Below are positions 14,701 through 26,900 of a stretch of 64,000 nt of DNA, in pieces (the first letter of the stretch is position 1; every line of letters starts with the position of its first letter). This stretch comes from Priapulus caudatus (lineage: Eukaryota > Priapulida > Priapulimorpha > Priapulimorphida > Priapulidae). The stretch lies in contig NW_014577137.1 of NCBI RefSeq assembly GCF_000485595.1, positions 378,268 to 442,267 on the forward strand, read 5' to 3'. A program made the translations under genes and the position numbers. A model generated the notes under the pieces. It was not told where the DNA came from. It worked only from the letters and a program-made list of their open reading frames with translations, and made no database searches.

Positions 14701-14779
14701 ATCTATTAAGTAGAAGCGATAATTTAGCTGAAACCTCAGACAAATCGTCTTCAACGACTTCGACAGTAGGGGCTGCCAT
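5788..14779 (-). CDS. DNAAF5: Dynein axonemal assembly factor 5 (HEAT repeats), complete, 13 exons
   Basis: This gene (formerly HEATR2) encodes a cytoplasmic HEAT-repeat factor needed to preassemble outer and inner dynein arms for motile cilia. Minus-strand exons in order: 14779-14131, 12521-12436, 12232-12113, 12003-11880, 11624-11392, 10899-10690, 10550-10407, 10123-9955, 9688-9542, 9191-9040, 7047-6863, 6622-6459, 5915-5788. All introns are GT-AG and the phases join cleanly to 836 residues, against 855 in human. Diagnostic stretches are [13 protein letters not shown] (exon 1), [16 protein letters not shown] (exon 3), [19 protein letters not shown] (exon 5), [16 protein letters not shown] (exon 10) and the C-terminal [14 protein letters not shown]. 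The protein is alpha-helical HEAT repeats throughout, with no membrane segment. The start ATG sits in AATATGGCAGC, a YY1-like context. Introns hold small foldback elements and a telomere-repeat TIR element; exons look intact. Confidence 0.96.
7412..8814 (+). repeat. R1 repeat copy split by a nested TIR element
   Basis: This R1 copy lies in DNAAF5 intron 10. It is cut at 7587-8314 by a separate foldback element. Joining the flanks restores the continuous R1 sequence found in the other copies. Its left part includes the G-rich tract at 7412-7460, which copy 50692-51634 also has, so this belongs to the second R1 subtype. Confidence 0.75.
7587..8314. mobile_element. 728 bp foldback/TIR element with 5 bp target duplication TTTCA
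   Basis: The ends are TCAGAAGTAGATAATAGGG and its inverse. The inverted repeats run for well over 190 bp on each side. TTTCA occurs at 7582-7586 and again at 8315-8319, and the R1 repeat around it reads through as a single TTTCA in other copies, which proves insertion. There is no transposase. A 5 bp duplication fits few superfamilies (Transib is one), but the ends lack the Transib CAC, so I leave it unclassified. Confidence 0.85.
11026..11067. mobile_element. 42 bp near-palindromic hairpin with TAACA duplication in DNAAF5 intron 5
   Basis: The two arms are exact inverted copies starting TCAAGAGTAGATAATA and meeting at ACATGT. TAACA lies immediately on both sides (11021-11025 and 11068-11072). 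The terminal 16 bases are nearly those of the 728 bp element at 7587-8314, which also has a 5 bp duplication. This may be an extreme internal-deletion derivative of that family. Confidence 0.65.
12584..12669. mobile_element. 86 bp hairpin micro-element with 9 bp target duplication, copy 1
   Basis: The ends are TAGCTCTAGTACTATAGCCC and its inverse, continuing through TTCGCTCCGCC into a short loop. The target duplication CAATCAAAC is perfect at 12575-12583 and 12670-12678. It lies in DNAAF5 intron 1, about 60 bp upstream of exon 2. Copy 2 is at 62265-62337. The 9 bp duplication is typical of Mutator-like elements; the class is inferred from this alone. Confidence 0.85.
13276..14039. mobile_element. 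764 bp TIR element carrying TTAGGG repeats, 9 bp target duplication
   Basis: The TIRs begin near GCTCATAGGGTCTATGTCCC (left) with the matching inverse ending ...CTCTCAGC (right), and extend for over 100 bp including GGTACGGTCCGGTAT-like motifs. The target duplication GGCAGTTAC is perfect at 13267-13275 and 14040-14048. The interior has C-rich tracts (13745-13800) and a TTAGGG block at about 13830-13890. A second pair of weaker inverted ends (AGGGTTCTCCC) near 13375 and 13820 suggests an older nested insertion. It lies in DNAAF5 intron 1. Confidence 0.85.
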
Positions 14780-15007
14780 ATTGTTATGCCTCGTGTAAGT
14801 GGTTACGATGACAACAATGATTTAATTATGCGAATGAATACCATTACAGTCAGTATATTGGTCTTCCAGTATATTGGTTCCAATCCATGGCATAAATAAA
14901 ATTGCTGATCACCGTATGACATCAGTTATAATATAAAAGCATTACTTGATAATAAAAGAAATAGGCACACCAACACTACAGCATGCAATTAGTAATACTG
15001 TCGTACA

Positions 15008-15089
15008 GCAGTCGTGGCCGAGTGGTTAAGGCGACTGACTAGAAATCAGTTGGGGTCTCCCCGCACAGGTTCGAATCCTGTCGACTGCG
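15008..15089 (+). tRNA. tRNA-Ser (anticodon AGA)
   Basis: This is an 82 nt class II tRNA. The acceptor stem GCAGTCG pairs with CGACTGC, and G73 is the discriminator. The A box is TGGCCGAGTGG (15015-15025) and the B box GGTTCGAATCC (15068-15078). The anticodon loop CTAGAAA puts AGA at 15041-15043, decoding UCU (and UCC/UCA after inosine modification). A long variable arm (GGGG/CCCC) is expected for serine. No CCA is encoded. A run of seven T at 15097-15103 is the likely Pol III terminator. It is transcribed divergently from DNAAF5, whose start codon is about 230 bp away. Confidence 0.97.
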
Positions 15090-15103
15090 CTACTACTTTT
15101 TTT

Positions 15104-17908
15104 GGGATATATTTACTGTTTCCACATGGTCACTTCTGATTCCATACATTACACGTCCTTCCGTTTTTATAACGTTATAGCATAGGAGAAAACAAAAAGA
15201 AAGTTGATCAACACTGCAGATTGCAGTAGATATCGCAATAATTTCTAGCCACAATATACACACCGAGTCACCGACATTTCTTTTGGGTCATAGGAAAAAA
15301 TCAAAGAGCATATGTGATGAATTTACACGGTATTTTTTTGTATTTACATGCTGGTTTTTGGTTTCTGCATGCTATGTAGTATGTAATCTTCGCGCAAAAT
15401 TTTATGCGCGTTATAAAATAACTACCAAAATCACATATAAAACAAACTATATCTGGCTCAAGCGCGTTTTAGGCTATACCCATAGAAATCGCAGCCCAAT
15501 AAATTGTCAATTCATTTATATACCCGGTATAATAAAGAATAATTCGGGCTACGATTTCTACGGTCTTTCCCTGATTACATAGCTCATCGTCTAAGGCGGC
15601 TCGTGGGAAAAAAAGCAAGCCGAATGAACTAAGCGATTGTTTATTGTGTGCAGATTAACACACTATATATTTTATCCCCTTCGTCAAACGCACATGAACA
15701 GATAACGAATCATAGTTTATATTTTTGAGTTTATAATAACAATCTATAAACAGGAGTAGAAGGGTTCCAGCAATCGGTATACTGCTCTCATAAACCACTA
15801 GCATGCATATCACCCAACAAACACGATGGCACAATCGACAATAGTGCACATGCATATAGCACGAGCAAAGTGAAGCCTAACACGCTGCACTTCATTTTCA
15901 GTTTCAAGAAATTTCACGAGCAATCTCAATGCATTCTAACTTAGAATTCACACAGGAAACGTCATTTGACTTATTACTCTAAGGCTAACAAACGGCGTAC
16001 AACATCTGTATCCGTGAGGATTCTACATGAAATTCTGTCCCAGTTAATTTTAGGGAGCAGTAGTTGGTAGATGGTAGATAGATTTCTAATCTCCATTTAA
16101 AATCTCAATGTTCACGAATGAAGTCCATACTGCAATCTCCGTCAATTTTGTCCCCACCACAAGTTGGCGCAAACAAGTAGCGATTTACCCACTGGATTGT
16201 GTAGCAAAACTAATTTCAACCCATCAATCATTAAATAGTGCACAAGCGTCAGATTGAAGAGACAGGTACGTGAATTGTGAGATTTAGGACGCATAAAAAG
16301 GGGAAACTCATAAAGCAAATGAGGGACATTATACATTGAAGATGATGCGCATTACTCCGTTAAACCACCTAGGTCACATATATATATGGTACAGGGACGT
16401 ATAGCTAGTGGTAGTGTTGGGAAGCAGTTGTACAGCCTGACAAATCTAGATAATATTACATGGCCAGTGGCGAACTGCCTACAGTCAAGTGTCAAAAACA
16501 AACAACAAGAGGCTTTGCAGCTCCCCCCCCCCATCAAACGTAGCTACGCCACCAACGAATCATTACAAGACATGATTAATGCCTGTGATGCTTAGTGCAA
16601 AATTATGAATTAAATATTCAGACTCCAGGATCGGTACAGTGAAGTGCAATCCCGTGCGTGTGGTGCACACAGCTGATCATGAATACAATTTTCTTTTTAC
16701 ATTTCGCTGTCTTCAAGTGCTATTTTTCACAGAGAAATGCAAGCAGTAAGCAATACTGCACTCTTCCTTTCTCATACATGGGCAGCTGTGAGCCAGAATG
16801 TGTGGAACTCTGACCGAGTATAAAATCCTTACAGCACGCGTTAGACCACCCTTTTCAATAGGCCACAGGTCATGGGTAGAATACACGCAAATGACTCGGG
16901 AGTGTCTATATTCAGGCCGGTACGGGAGATTATGGTACGCATATATTTGCTAATATATTGACTAATCGCGCGTCAATAAACTCAATATTCACAGAGAGTA
17001 TAGCTAAGACATGTGTCTATAGGTATCTAGAATATATTATGCAAATGATCTCCCGTACCGGCTTGAATTCATATACTCTCTGTGAATATTGAGTTTATTG
17101 ACGCACGATTAGTCAATATAGCAAATATATGCGCGCGGAAGTGAATTACAGATGATTAAATTTATAAAATTCTAGATACCTATAGACACATGTCTTAGCT
17201 ATACTCTCTGTGAATATTGAGTTTATTGACGCACGATTAGTCAATATATTAGCAAATATATGCGTACCGTAATCTCCCGTACCGGCCTGAATATAGACAT
17301 TTCCAAATGACTCGGCCCCTTTGTCTTTGCTGTGTAAACAGAAAATGAAGAGGACTGGCGACTATCAAACGATTCACGCTGCGTTGTCAACGTTAAGCAC
17401 CAATAGATGGCGCTGCACACCTACATGTTCACATCACAGAAACATTCCGTTTTATTTATTCCTGATCGCGTTGGTTTAAAAAAAAGGCATGTGTTTGATA
17501 TATAAGCAAGAGAGTAGGCCATCATTACTCGGTTTAATCGCATTTGCCTTGTTGCGCCAGCCATACTGCATATTAGGCCACAGCCTGACACAAAAATATG
17601 AAAAAGTTCCACTGACACTGATAGAAATGTATGTCATGCATTTACTGTGGTATTGGTAATAGCAGTCCATCCCCCAGTTCAGAACTGGAAGCAGCCTAGG
17701 AAGGAAAGAGATTGCCTTATAGAACATCATGTAAAATCTACGCGAACACAGTAAAAATGCAAAATATTCTCGATATGCATTCAACTGTATGCTTGTTGCT
17801 GCTTCCAAATGGAATATAGGTGACCATTTGAAGTAATCATCCACTCTATATAAATAGGTGCCCAATGTACAACTCCCCTGGATTGCGTATGAACGGATAG
17901 TGATCTGG
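15104..17908. other. Intergenic DNA between tRNA-Ser and GET4
   Basis: I see no gene. The sequence is AT-rich and contains the foldback element at 16904-17296. The part next to 17908 should hold the 3' UTR of GET4, which is on the minus strand. Two overlapping AATAAA signals in the minus direction lie at about 17452-17461, roughly 450 bases beyond the GET4 stop, and are plausible poly(A) signals. Confidence 0.5.
16904..17296. mobile_element. Foldback/TIR element with internal inverted duplication
   Basis: The ends GTCTATATTCAGGCCGGTAC and its inverse bound about 390 bp. The segment around CTCTGTGAATATTGAGTTTATTGACGC is present three times in two orientations, so the right half repeats its own arm. 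Related sequence (AATCGCGCTTCAATAAACTC, then ATAGCTAAGACATG) occurs at 23270-23345 and 29615-29690. CAAATGACTCGG occurs on both sides (about 16888 and 17304) as a possible 12 bp duplication, although a few unexplained bases separate it from the TIRs. Confidence 0.65.
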
Positions 17909-20900
17909 CTAATCCAAATCTTCCGTTATTAATCGTTTAGATGCAACCGCAGATCTTTCTGAAGTAGTTGGCACGGACACATCCATGTCATCACCATCAT
18001 CATCGTCCAGGCCTCCCATTATACTTGAAAGTAGATTACCTGCAATACAGTGGATGCTTTCTTATATGCCCAGCATTGGGACAGTATCTATCATTTATGT
18101 GAAAACAGTATTAACAAGTGGTAGCATATTCATACCCTAAAGAATAAGAAGTGGTAACATATCTATATGTAATGCAATAGCCAGTGATACCACGATTATA
18201 CCTCAATATATCAGCGAGTGCTATCAAATTTATATCTTAAAGCCACTCAGATGCTGCTACAGATGTTTCAACAATGCAACTACCACTGTGTTGGTTTTAA
18301 TGACAGCATGCCAACAGCTTCTCCTAACGCTTGTGGTATACTCACCAAATATTCCACCGGTGGGTCGTCTTGGAGGTGGAACACCAAAGAAAAGTTGTCC
18401 AATTCGATCCAAATACTATAAATAAATGAAAAAAAGATGTATATTGACCACACAGAGATCTAATAAAATGTTTAAAATTTGGTTTAGGTACCGAACAATA
18501 TTTGATATTCTTAACCGATAACACATGATGGTCTTCACATCAAATATAAGACATGGCTGTGGAGAGATACGAGCTGGGCAGAGACATGGCTGTGGAGAGA
18601 TACGAGCTGGGCAGAGACATGGCTGTGGAGAGATACGAGCTGGGCAGAGACATGGCTGTGGAGAGATACGAGCTGGGCAGAGACATGGCTGTGGAGAGAT
18701 ACGAGCTGCGGCAGGAGACATGGCTGTGGAGAGATACGAGCTGGGCAGAGACATGGCTGTGGAGAGATACGAGCTGGGCAGAGACATGGCTGTGGAGAGA
18801 TACGAGCTGGGCAGAGACAGTATCTATAATGCGACTCTAAATATGTCGTCTATGATCCCGGTAATCATCAGTTGGTTTGTACGTGAATTGCACTTTTTTT
18901 CTTTTTTTCCATTTTTTCCCATTCATTTATTTGTTGAAAAGAAACAAAGGAAATGGAACGTGAATGTGAATACAGTACCTCGTTGTAACATGGATCTCGT
19001 CTAATTGATGGCTGGTATTGCTCACACAGTACAGTGAATATTGCCAGCTTGCCTCTGAAAATTGAAATTTTATTGTGCAGTCACGTATAGAAATCCAGAA
19101 TTAAAGCAATCCATCTAATATCTGTACTGAGATAACAAGAACATTGCAATGAATAGTCATGAAGCTAAAAGACAATGCCCTGGTCATGAATACTACATAA
19201 CTTTAACACCTTTAAATATATTACTAACCACCTAACCCCTCTCTAGAGTCCATGATCCAGACTGCACATCTAGTGTGGCACTCTTACTTTTCTACTGCCA
19301 GCAGTAAGAACCAGAGAAAGTTGAGCAAAGGCGTGTGTTTAAATGGAGGTCCTGTCTCCACAGAAGGATGGCGTTCCATGTAAATGTTAAACACTCTGTT
19401 GGCAGTCGACTTATTCCGAAGGCATAGATACCTGAAACCAGTATGCAATGCATAAAACAAAGGGCATGGTTGGCCAAGAATGCTTGCTGTACGACTAGAC
19501 AAAAGCGTTAAACCACGTTTGGTGTTAGAAGCCATATCGCCATAGTAGAGAGAGGTATAACTATATATATACAAAGTAAAGACTTAATGGAATTTGGACT
19601 CACAATGCTACTTCTGATGTAACTTTATTGAGTTTCCTGTAACTAGTCATTGGTAGACCAACACATGCAAATGTTGAATTTTCATTTATTGTGTGGGATA
19701 TACTCTTCTCTATATCACGTATTCCTGGCAGCATTTTAAAAGTGCAAATAAAGGGGATTTCCGAGCTCCTACATATGGCATAAAATATTCCAGGAGATGA
19801 AATGAGAAAACCCATAGTTTTATGTTAACTATATTTGGACATTGCTATCCTTTCAATATTGTGTACACATCATCTTATAAGAAGATATCTTACCATTCAT
19901 TACGCTCATGATATATTGCTATTAAACTTACTGCAATACTGCCTGAGTGATAAATAGGTCGAATTCACTAGGGTAGCCACGAGTCACAGAAAATTCTATA
20001 AGCATCTTGGCACATCCTTCGCCATCCGATGATCGGAGAAAATGATACCGGGACATTGAATAGTTTTTCTCTGCAACGCAGTAACAACGCAATATATTTA
20101 TTGTCCACTATATGGTGAACAGGCAATGTAGGCAACATGCCTCCCTGATTACATATCGCACGATAGACATAAGATGCGAGAAGTTTACAGCACTATCCTT
20201 CTAATCTGCTACCACTGTTGCAGGTCATGCAATTTGGGTTTGTGCTGCTATTGTAAATATGTGCATTCCAGTGTATTAGCCAGAGGCCCGTCTATCCGTC
20301 TTTTGACCGGCCTATTCTTGGATGAGACAGATGAAATTTGATAGAGACACCATGATGGCGGCCCAATTTTACCCCTGCATGCAATTTTACCCCCCCCCCA
20401 AGGGTGCTTCGAGCCTGCAGCATCCTTGCTTCGCTCAGATGGTGAGACTCCCTGATTTTTTTCCTGGCTAACACCCTGGTGCATGCTAAACATCATTTCC
20501 ATTAATTTATACAGCAATAATGTGATTAGGAGAGATTATCTAAATGTATACATATGTTTGTGATTTTTTTTACCTTTCCATAACGCAATAGCAAGGACCT
20601 GGTGGAGTTTCATTCCATCCTCTGGTCTTCCTTTTCCTGTCCAATTCAATGCAGTTGATACAAAGGGATGACGTTCCAAAGAACCAGCATCAAGGAGCGT
20701 AAATAGTGTTGCTATCTTGTCTGACATAATAAAAAAATTAAAAAGGATGATTTCTCAAGAATAACTCACACACGTTAACTTCAATAAGTACTAACAATAA
20801 ATCCCATCATGTGCCCTATATAGCAAACAAGACATTACTGCCATGATGTCATAGACGGCCTGCCACTGGTTGCACTTATATCACTCACTGTATTAAAGCG

Positions 20901-23900
20901 TGTATTGCGAGAATTTTCCGGTGTTTTCCCCACTTTCATGATACCTAATGTTATTGCTTGAGTAACAATAAAATGTCTTAGAACCTTCGTATTCACCGAA
21001 AACTGCCAGTTTCGAACTAATCGTTTTTGTAAACATTCGTTTTCTGTCATCTTGAACTAACAGGAAGTATGGATTAGCTTGTGGCACCACCGCTTATCTG
21101 CCATACCCACAGTACAAGCACGCACTTGTTTTCAATTCATCACAGACACAAATACAAGTTTACCAATTCTGCCATTAGGCATTGTCGCGACACGATAAAA
21201 TGCATTGCTGTTACTACATAAAATCTGTGATATTTTTGCTCTCAGGTGAGACTAGGAAGATAAAAGCGAATGCCATTTGTTAACTTTCGACAGCTACACG
21301 CAATCACATACCGAAAAGTTCATCACTGCCAGGCATAGCAGACTTGTTCAGTGCCTCCACTAGCAGCATGCAGAGATCTGCACCACTTCCATGCTGCAAA
21401 GTAAATATGGAAAGTAAGGACAATATGCGTGAGCAATCTGCTTAATGAGATTCCATAACCCTTCAACAATTTTACCACCACATGTTTGTCCGTACTATTA
21501 CACATTAATTATTATACAGTAAAATTCCTGTAAATCAACATTTTTGGGACCAGCATATTTGTGCCGACTTACAAAAATGACGACATACGCGCAAGTCGTC
21601 ATTTTGTCGACGTATGTCGCCCAAATGACGACTTATTCGCGTATATCGTCATTTTGACAATTTACAAATCCGGTATTTCGACGACTTAGAGAGTGTCAAG
21701 CTGATATTTTGCCAGGCTTTATATCTACATGAACTACTTTTGCGACGCGACGCGACTGTTTCCATGCGAGCTGAAAAAACACAATGCGTCCAAGCGAACA
21801 ATGCGAATGAAAAAATCAGTGCACACAGCAACAACTCAGGTAAACTCAGTTGCGCGATCAACAGGCAATCGTCGGTTCGACCATGGTTCAACCTAAGCGC
21901 ATATTTGCGACAGCAAGCTCGCACATCCCCTAGACCGTACACTGCGCCATCGGCATTTCTGATGACGACTTACAGATGGGAAATAACTGTTGTTTGTATT
22001 ACATGGGACCTGTCTGAGGGCGACGACTTGTACATAATGACGACTTATAAATGACGACTTAGAAAGGGCTATTCCAATGGATTTAATATGAGAGAAAATT
22101 GGGACTTTGACTTTGACTTCCATGACGACTTATGTGAATTGACGAGTTAGACGATGACGACTTATGCAAGTTTTACTGTACAACAAACGTGCTGCTACCG
22201 AATAACAAATCAGTGGTGCATCTGAACATTTAAATTATAATCAAAATTTCTCTGCAAAATATTTATGCAACATATAAGCGAACATTTAAAGGCATAAGTA
22301 CTAGGCCCATTGATTATGCAATGTTGATGAATGCTAGAGTAACTGGCACCTTGTGTAGTTAATAAATACATAACCTTACATCCAAATGCATATTAGTTTG
22401 TCCAATATCACTGCTGGTTACTAAGAAATGTCTAATTAAAATCCGCAGTCCAAAAATCAGTTGTTTACAGTTTCAAACCGCTGCCGGCGAAGGGGGTGTG
22501 ATACAGATTTATAGTGCACCGGACATTTTCGCACGCATGCTCGGCCGTACGCAATGCTATCATCAGTGATTTCGTAAACATGGACGCTCGCACAAATGTT
22601 TACGTCATCGCTTGACTCCTTGATGACATTTACGACACGTAAATTATACGTTGATACATATCAACAACCGATTTCAAGTCTTGTTTGTAATGTAACCAGC
22701 AGTGATATTGGACAAACTAATACGCGTTTGGCTATAAGGTTATGTACTTATTAACTACACAAGGTGCCAGTTACTCTAGCATTCGTCAACATTGCATAAT
22801 CAATGTGCCTAGTTCCACCGACCAGGCTCTCCGACTGTTACACGCCAACGTAGTGTTAAGCGAGAAGAGAACTTGTGGCTATAGTGCCTAGTAGACCGGG
22901 AGCCCAGGGGGGTCAGCCTAGCTGGAAAGGAAACCAATTTTCATGCATATAGCAATGATTCGTGTANNNNNNNNNNNNNNNNNNNNNNNNNNNNNNNNNN
23001 NNNNNNNNNNNNNNNNNNNNNNNNNNNNNNNNNNNNNNNNNNNNNNNNNNNNNNNNNNNNNNNNNNNNNNNNNNNNNNNNNNNNNNNNNNNNNNNNNNNN
23101 NNNNNNNNNNNNNNNNNNNNNNNNNNNNNNNNNNNNNNNNNNNNNNNNNNNNNNNNNNNNNNNNNNNNNNNNNNNNNNNNNNNNNNNNNNNNNNAAATAT
23201 AATTCGTGACATTTCGTTTTCATTTTGGTCATTTAGCCTGTGAGCAATACCGCGCGTACATATTTGCTAATTAATTAAGCTAATCGCGCTTCAATAAACT
23301 CAAGACTCACATGGAGCATAGCTAAGACATGTGTCTATAATAGCTAGAATTTCTAGAAATGTAACTCGAATCATTCGCACCATATGATTTTCCGGAACCC
23401 TTGGTTCCAACGCCTTTCCGAATTATCCGTTTTTCCGGACCAAAAGAGGTCACAGTATAATGGCTAAATGGCGACGCGGATACGCGGCTAAGTGGTTACG
23501 CGGCTACGTGGTTACGCGGCTACGTGGTTACGCGGCTACGTGGTTACGCGGCTACGTGGTTACGCGGCTACGTGGTTACGCGACTACATGGTTACGCGGC
23601 TACGTAGCGACGCGGTTACGTGGCGACGCGGCTATGTGGAGATGCGGTTATACGCGGCTACGTGGCGACGCAGTTATACATGGCTACGTGGCGACGCGGT
23701 TATATGCGGTGACGCGACTACTTGGCGATGCGGTTACGCGGTCAACTAATATGGGGGTGCAGGAATTACAAATGAATTTTATCCGGATTAAAAAAGGGTC
23801 CGGAACAGCAGTGTCTGGAAAATCGGTGTTGTAGAACCTACCTGTAGCTAAGCTAGAATGTAGATTAATAGTAATAATACTACTACTAGTACTACTACTA

Positions 23901-26900
23901 GAAATGCAACTCAAATCGTTCGCACCATATGATAGTTAGCTACTACACTTTCCTACTGGTCATACCGTATGCGGCGGTGTATGTAAAATGAAAACGAAAC
24001 GTCACGAATTCTATTAATATTATTATCCCCCAATCACAGGTCGGAGTAATTACTCAGGTAGTTATGTGAGCCGTCGTGATTAATTGTGAATTATTTCAAT
24101 ATTTGCCGATATCGTAATCTACAAGTCAAACCTCTATGAAAATTCACGTTACCAGTTTCTTCAAATACACACCTAAAGTAAAGTGTTCTGTACATTTGAT
24201 GTGCTTCATAGTAATTCTCCTGTTGTATACTCTGCCTCAGTTTTCTTAGCACACGATTAGCTCCTTGGCCTCGGTTAGCTGCCATATTGGAAACTTACCG
24301 GTACAGTGGTTGTACCGGTGAAAAAACGAGTTATAAACATAATCACCAAATCAAATTCTTAAATTAATTTGATTTGTTATTTTTTTACCTAGTAAAAATA
24401 CTATTTAATTATATTGTAAATTTACCACATGGATAAATATATATATATTATAATAAACAATATTTATAACATTTTATACTGAAAACCGCTGCTAGCGGAA
24501 CCGGAAATATGCGGAACTCGGTGCTGTTGACTGAAATTTGTAAATAAACGTAGCACAGAACCTGACTGAACACACCGGTTTGCACCAAACGCTGCTTGCT
24601 ATCACATTAATTTAACGAACAGAGACATTAGTGAGACAAACACACTAGTTCGATTGTCTGTCTGGTGAGGATGCAGAACAGTACAGGTGGCAGTGTTGGT
24701 GCCAATGCCAATGGTGGTGTACATGCTTCGACATCAGTTGTCACAATGCAGATAGTTGATACGAAATATACTGCAGATTCCATAGAGTGGTGTCCGATTC
24801 CTACACGGCAACATCTATTTGTTGCGGCTACATATCAGCTGTGCGAGAGTAAAGTAAGATTTACTACTAACCTCCATGATAAATATGTATAATGTAGTAG
24901 CATTTGTTTGTGTGAGCACAGAGCAGATCGAGTTAGCCCCCACTTGGCTGGGTTAGTATATAATTATCACTATAGTATATATGTGCAGTGAAGGTGTAAA
25001 ATAAAGTTAAAAACAAAGCGAGCATTATGCAACGGGGCCATAGGCTGAGCGAATTCCTAGTGGGTGGGGGGCAGTGGCGGATCCGGGATTTTAAGGAGGG
25101 GATGAGAAACAGGTGGGGGGTCTGGGCCCTGGAGGCCCTCCCACAGAAAATGTTGAAAATGTAGATCGCACGAGATGGTATTTGATGCACTTTTGAGTAC
25201 ATGTACAACCTTTATTCTGACTACGACAATTCTCTTTTAGTAGAACAATTTATTTTTTAGCTCATCTGACATAGTCAGATGCAGCTTGTAGAATCGCATG
25301 AGCGTGCGTCCATCCGGCCGTCCGTCAACAGTTGGGCACAAATCTTAAAGCGATTTTTGCGAGAATTTTCCAGTGTTTTCACCAATTTCATGATAGCTAT
25401 CGTTATTGCGTGAGTAACAGCAATTGTCTAGAGTAACAATAAAATGTCTTAGAACCTTCGTATTCACCAAAAACTACCAGTTTCGAACTACTGGTTTCGA
25501 ACTAGTTTCGTAAACATTCATTTTCTGTTATCTTGAACTAGGCGGAAGTGTGGATTAGCTTGTAGCCCACCGCTTATCTGCCATAGACAAAGCATGGCTC
25601 TCTCAAATCATGCACTTGTTTTCAATTAATCACCGACACAAATACAAGTTTACCAATTCTGCCATTAGGCATTGTCGCGACACGATAAAATGCATTGCTG
25701 TTACGATGTGTTCATATCCAATTTTCTATCCTATAACGGCATAAAATCTTAGTATTTTTAATGTTGGTGTAATCAGTGATATTTTCGCTGTCTGATGAGA
25801 CTATATTCAGCTATATTTAGTTTTTCTGAGCAAAAATCTAGATATTGGACAAACTAATACGCGTTTGGCTATAAGGTTATGTACTTATTAACTACACAAG
25901 GTGCCAGTTACTCTAGCATTCGTCAACATTGCATAATCAATGGGCCTAGTATGCCTTTAACAACAGCAAAGCTTTATGTGAACGGTTGGTGTGATGCATC
26001 ATTGAAACACGCATTTTCTGCCTACCTGGCCACGTTCAAGCAGTAGCGTGGCACCTTCATAAAGCAAGTCGATTACTTCTACAAACTTTTGTTGTGTCAT
26101 GTATCTGCAAAATAAAAACTTCCTATATTATAGTGTGTATACATAACGCGAGTATGGAGTCAATTTGTTCTCGATTTAAGGGCAGGATTTACTGGTTTGA
26201 CAAACGTAGGAGTCTGTGCGACTACCTGAAAAATCGACTAGTTTGTTCTACAGTGCAGCGCTGCCTCACAGAAATAACATATATTTATACAGCAAACAGC
26301 CCACAAAAATTTGAAAGGTGCACAGTGTGTGCACATTTTACAATGTCCAAACATGAATGATTCACACATTGGAAAATAGTGCTATTTCACGACATGATTA
26401 TTCTACTTTGCCTGCGAGTCTAGAATAATTTTATGGTATTGCATTAAGCAGAATTCTTTGCTCTCTAAAACAAGACCAACCGCTTGTCAATACGATACTC
26501 CTAGGCTGAGATATTGGCTCCTAAACCTCCCCTCCCACAAGCCTCACATCCAGCTTATTCAGCCACCTTCTCGGCGCTAAGGTTGCTTCGTGAGAGTTCG
26601 GTTTTTCCGCGATAACTTTATGAATGAACGGCGTTTCGGTTATGACTTTCGGGGGCATCGCCTATGCCCTTATCTCCCATTATCTTTCCTAGCACGGCTA
26701 ATGCCCGTCATGATGGAGCCGGCAATGTTTTCTAAATTAAGTCTCTACAATGCAGCTCAGTTACTATATGGTGTAGTAAGTAAAGAGTACCAAATTTGGG
26801 CATGTGACATCAATTATCAGCGCTCCAAGCGGTGACGGAAACCGATAGCCAAAATGCTTAGCGGCGAGAAGGTGGCTGAATAAGCTGGATGCGAGGCGGC

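Larger units (their letters stand above)
23195..25840. repeat. Duplicate A of the GET4/DPH7 promoter block (clean copy)
   Basis: This block matches about 29531-32193 base for base apart from scattered single-base insertions and deletions. It includes a 16 bp GGTTACGCGGCTACGT minisatellite (23465-23740), GET4 exon 1, the intergenic promoter, DPH7 exon 1, the 3' tip of an R1 repeat and repeat E. It starts at an N gap and ends at a 110 bp direct repeat. It lies inside what should be GET4 intron 1, between exon 1 of the other copy and exon 2. I read it as a misplaced contig. Confidence 0.85.

Noticed and set aside
18525-19004. 159-codon frame with 11-residue repeats
   Set aside because: It is the 33 bp minisatellite in a GET4 intron, and the frame runs on into GET4 exon 7 antisense.
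23460-23834. Arginine- and tyrosine-rich repeat protein
   Set aside because: It is a by-product of the 16 bp GGTTACGCGGCTACGT minisatellite; the second copy has different frames.
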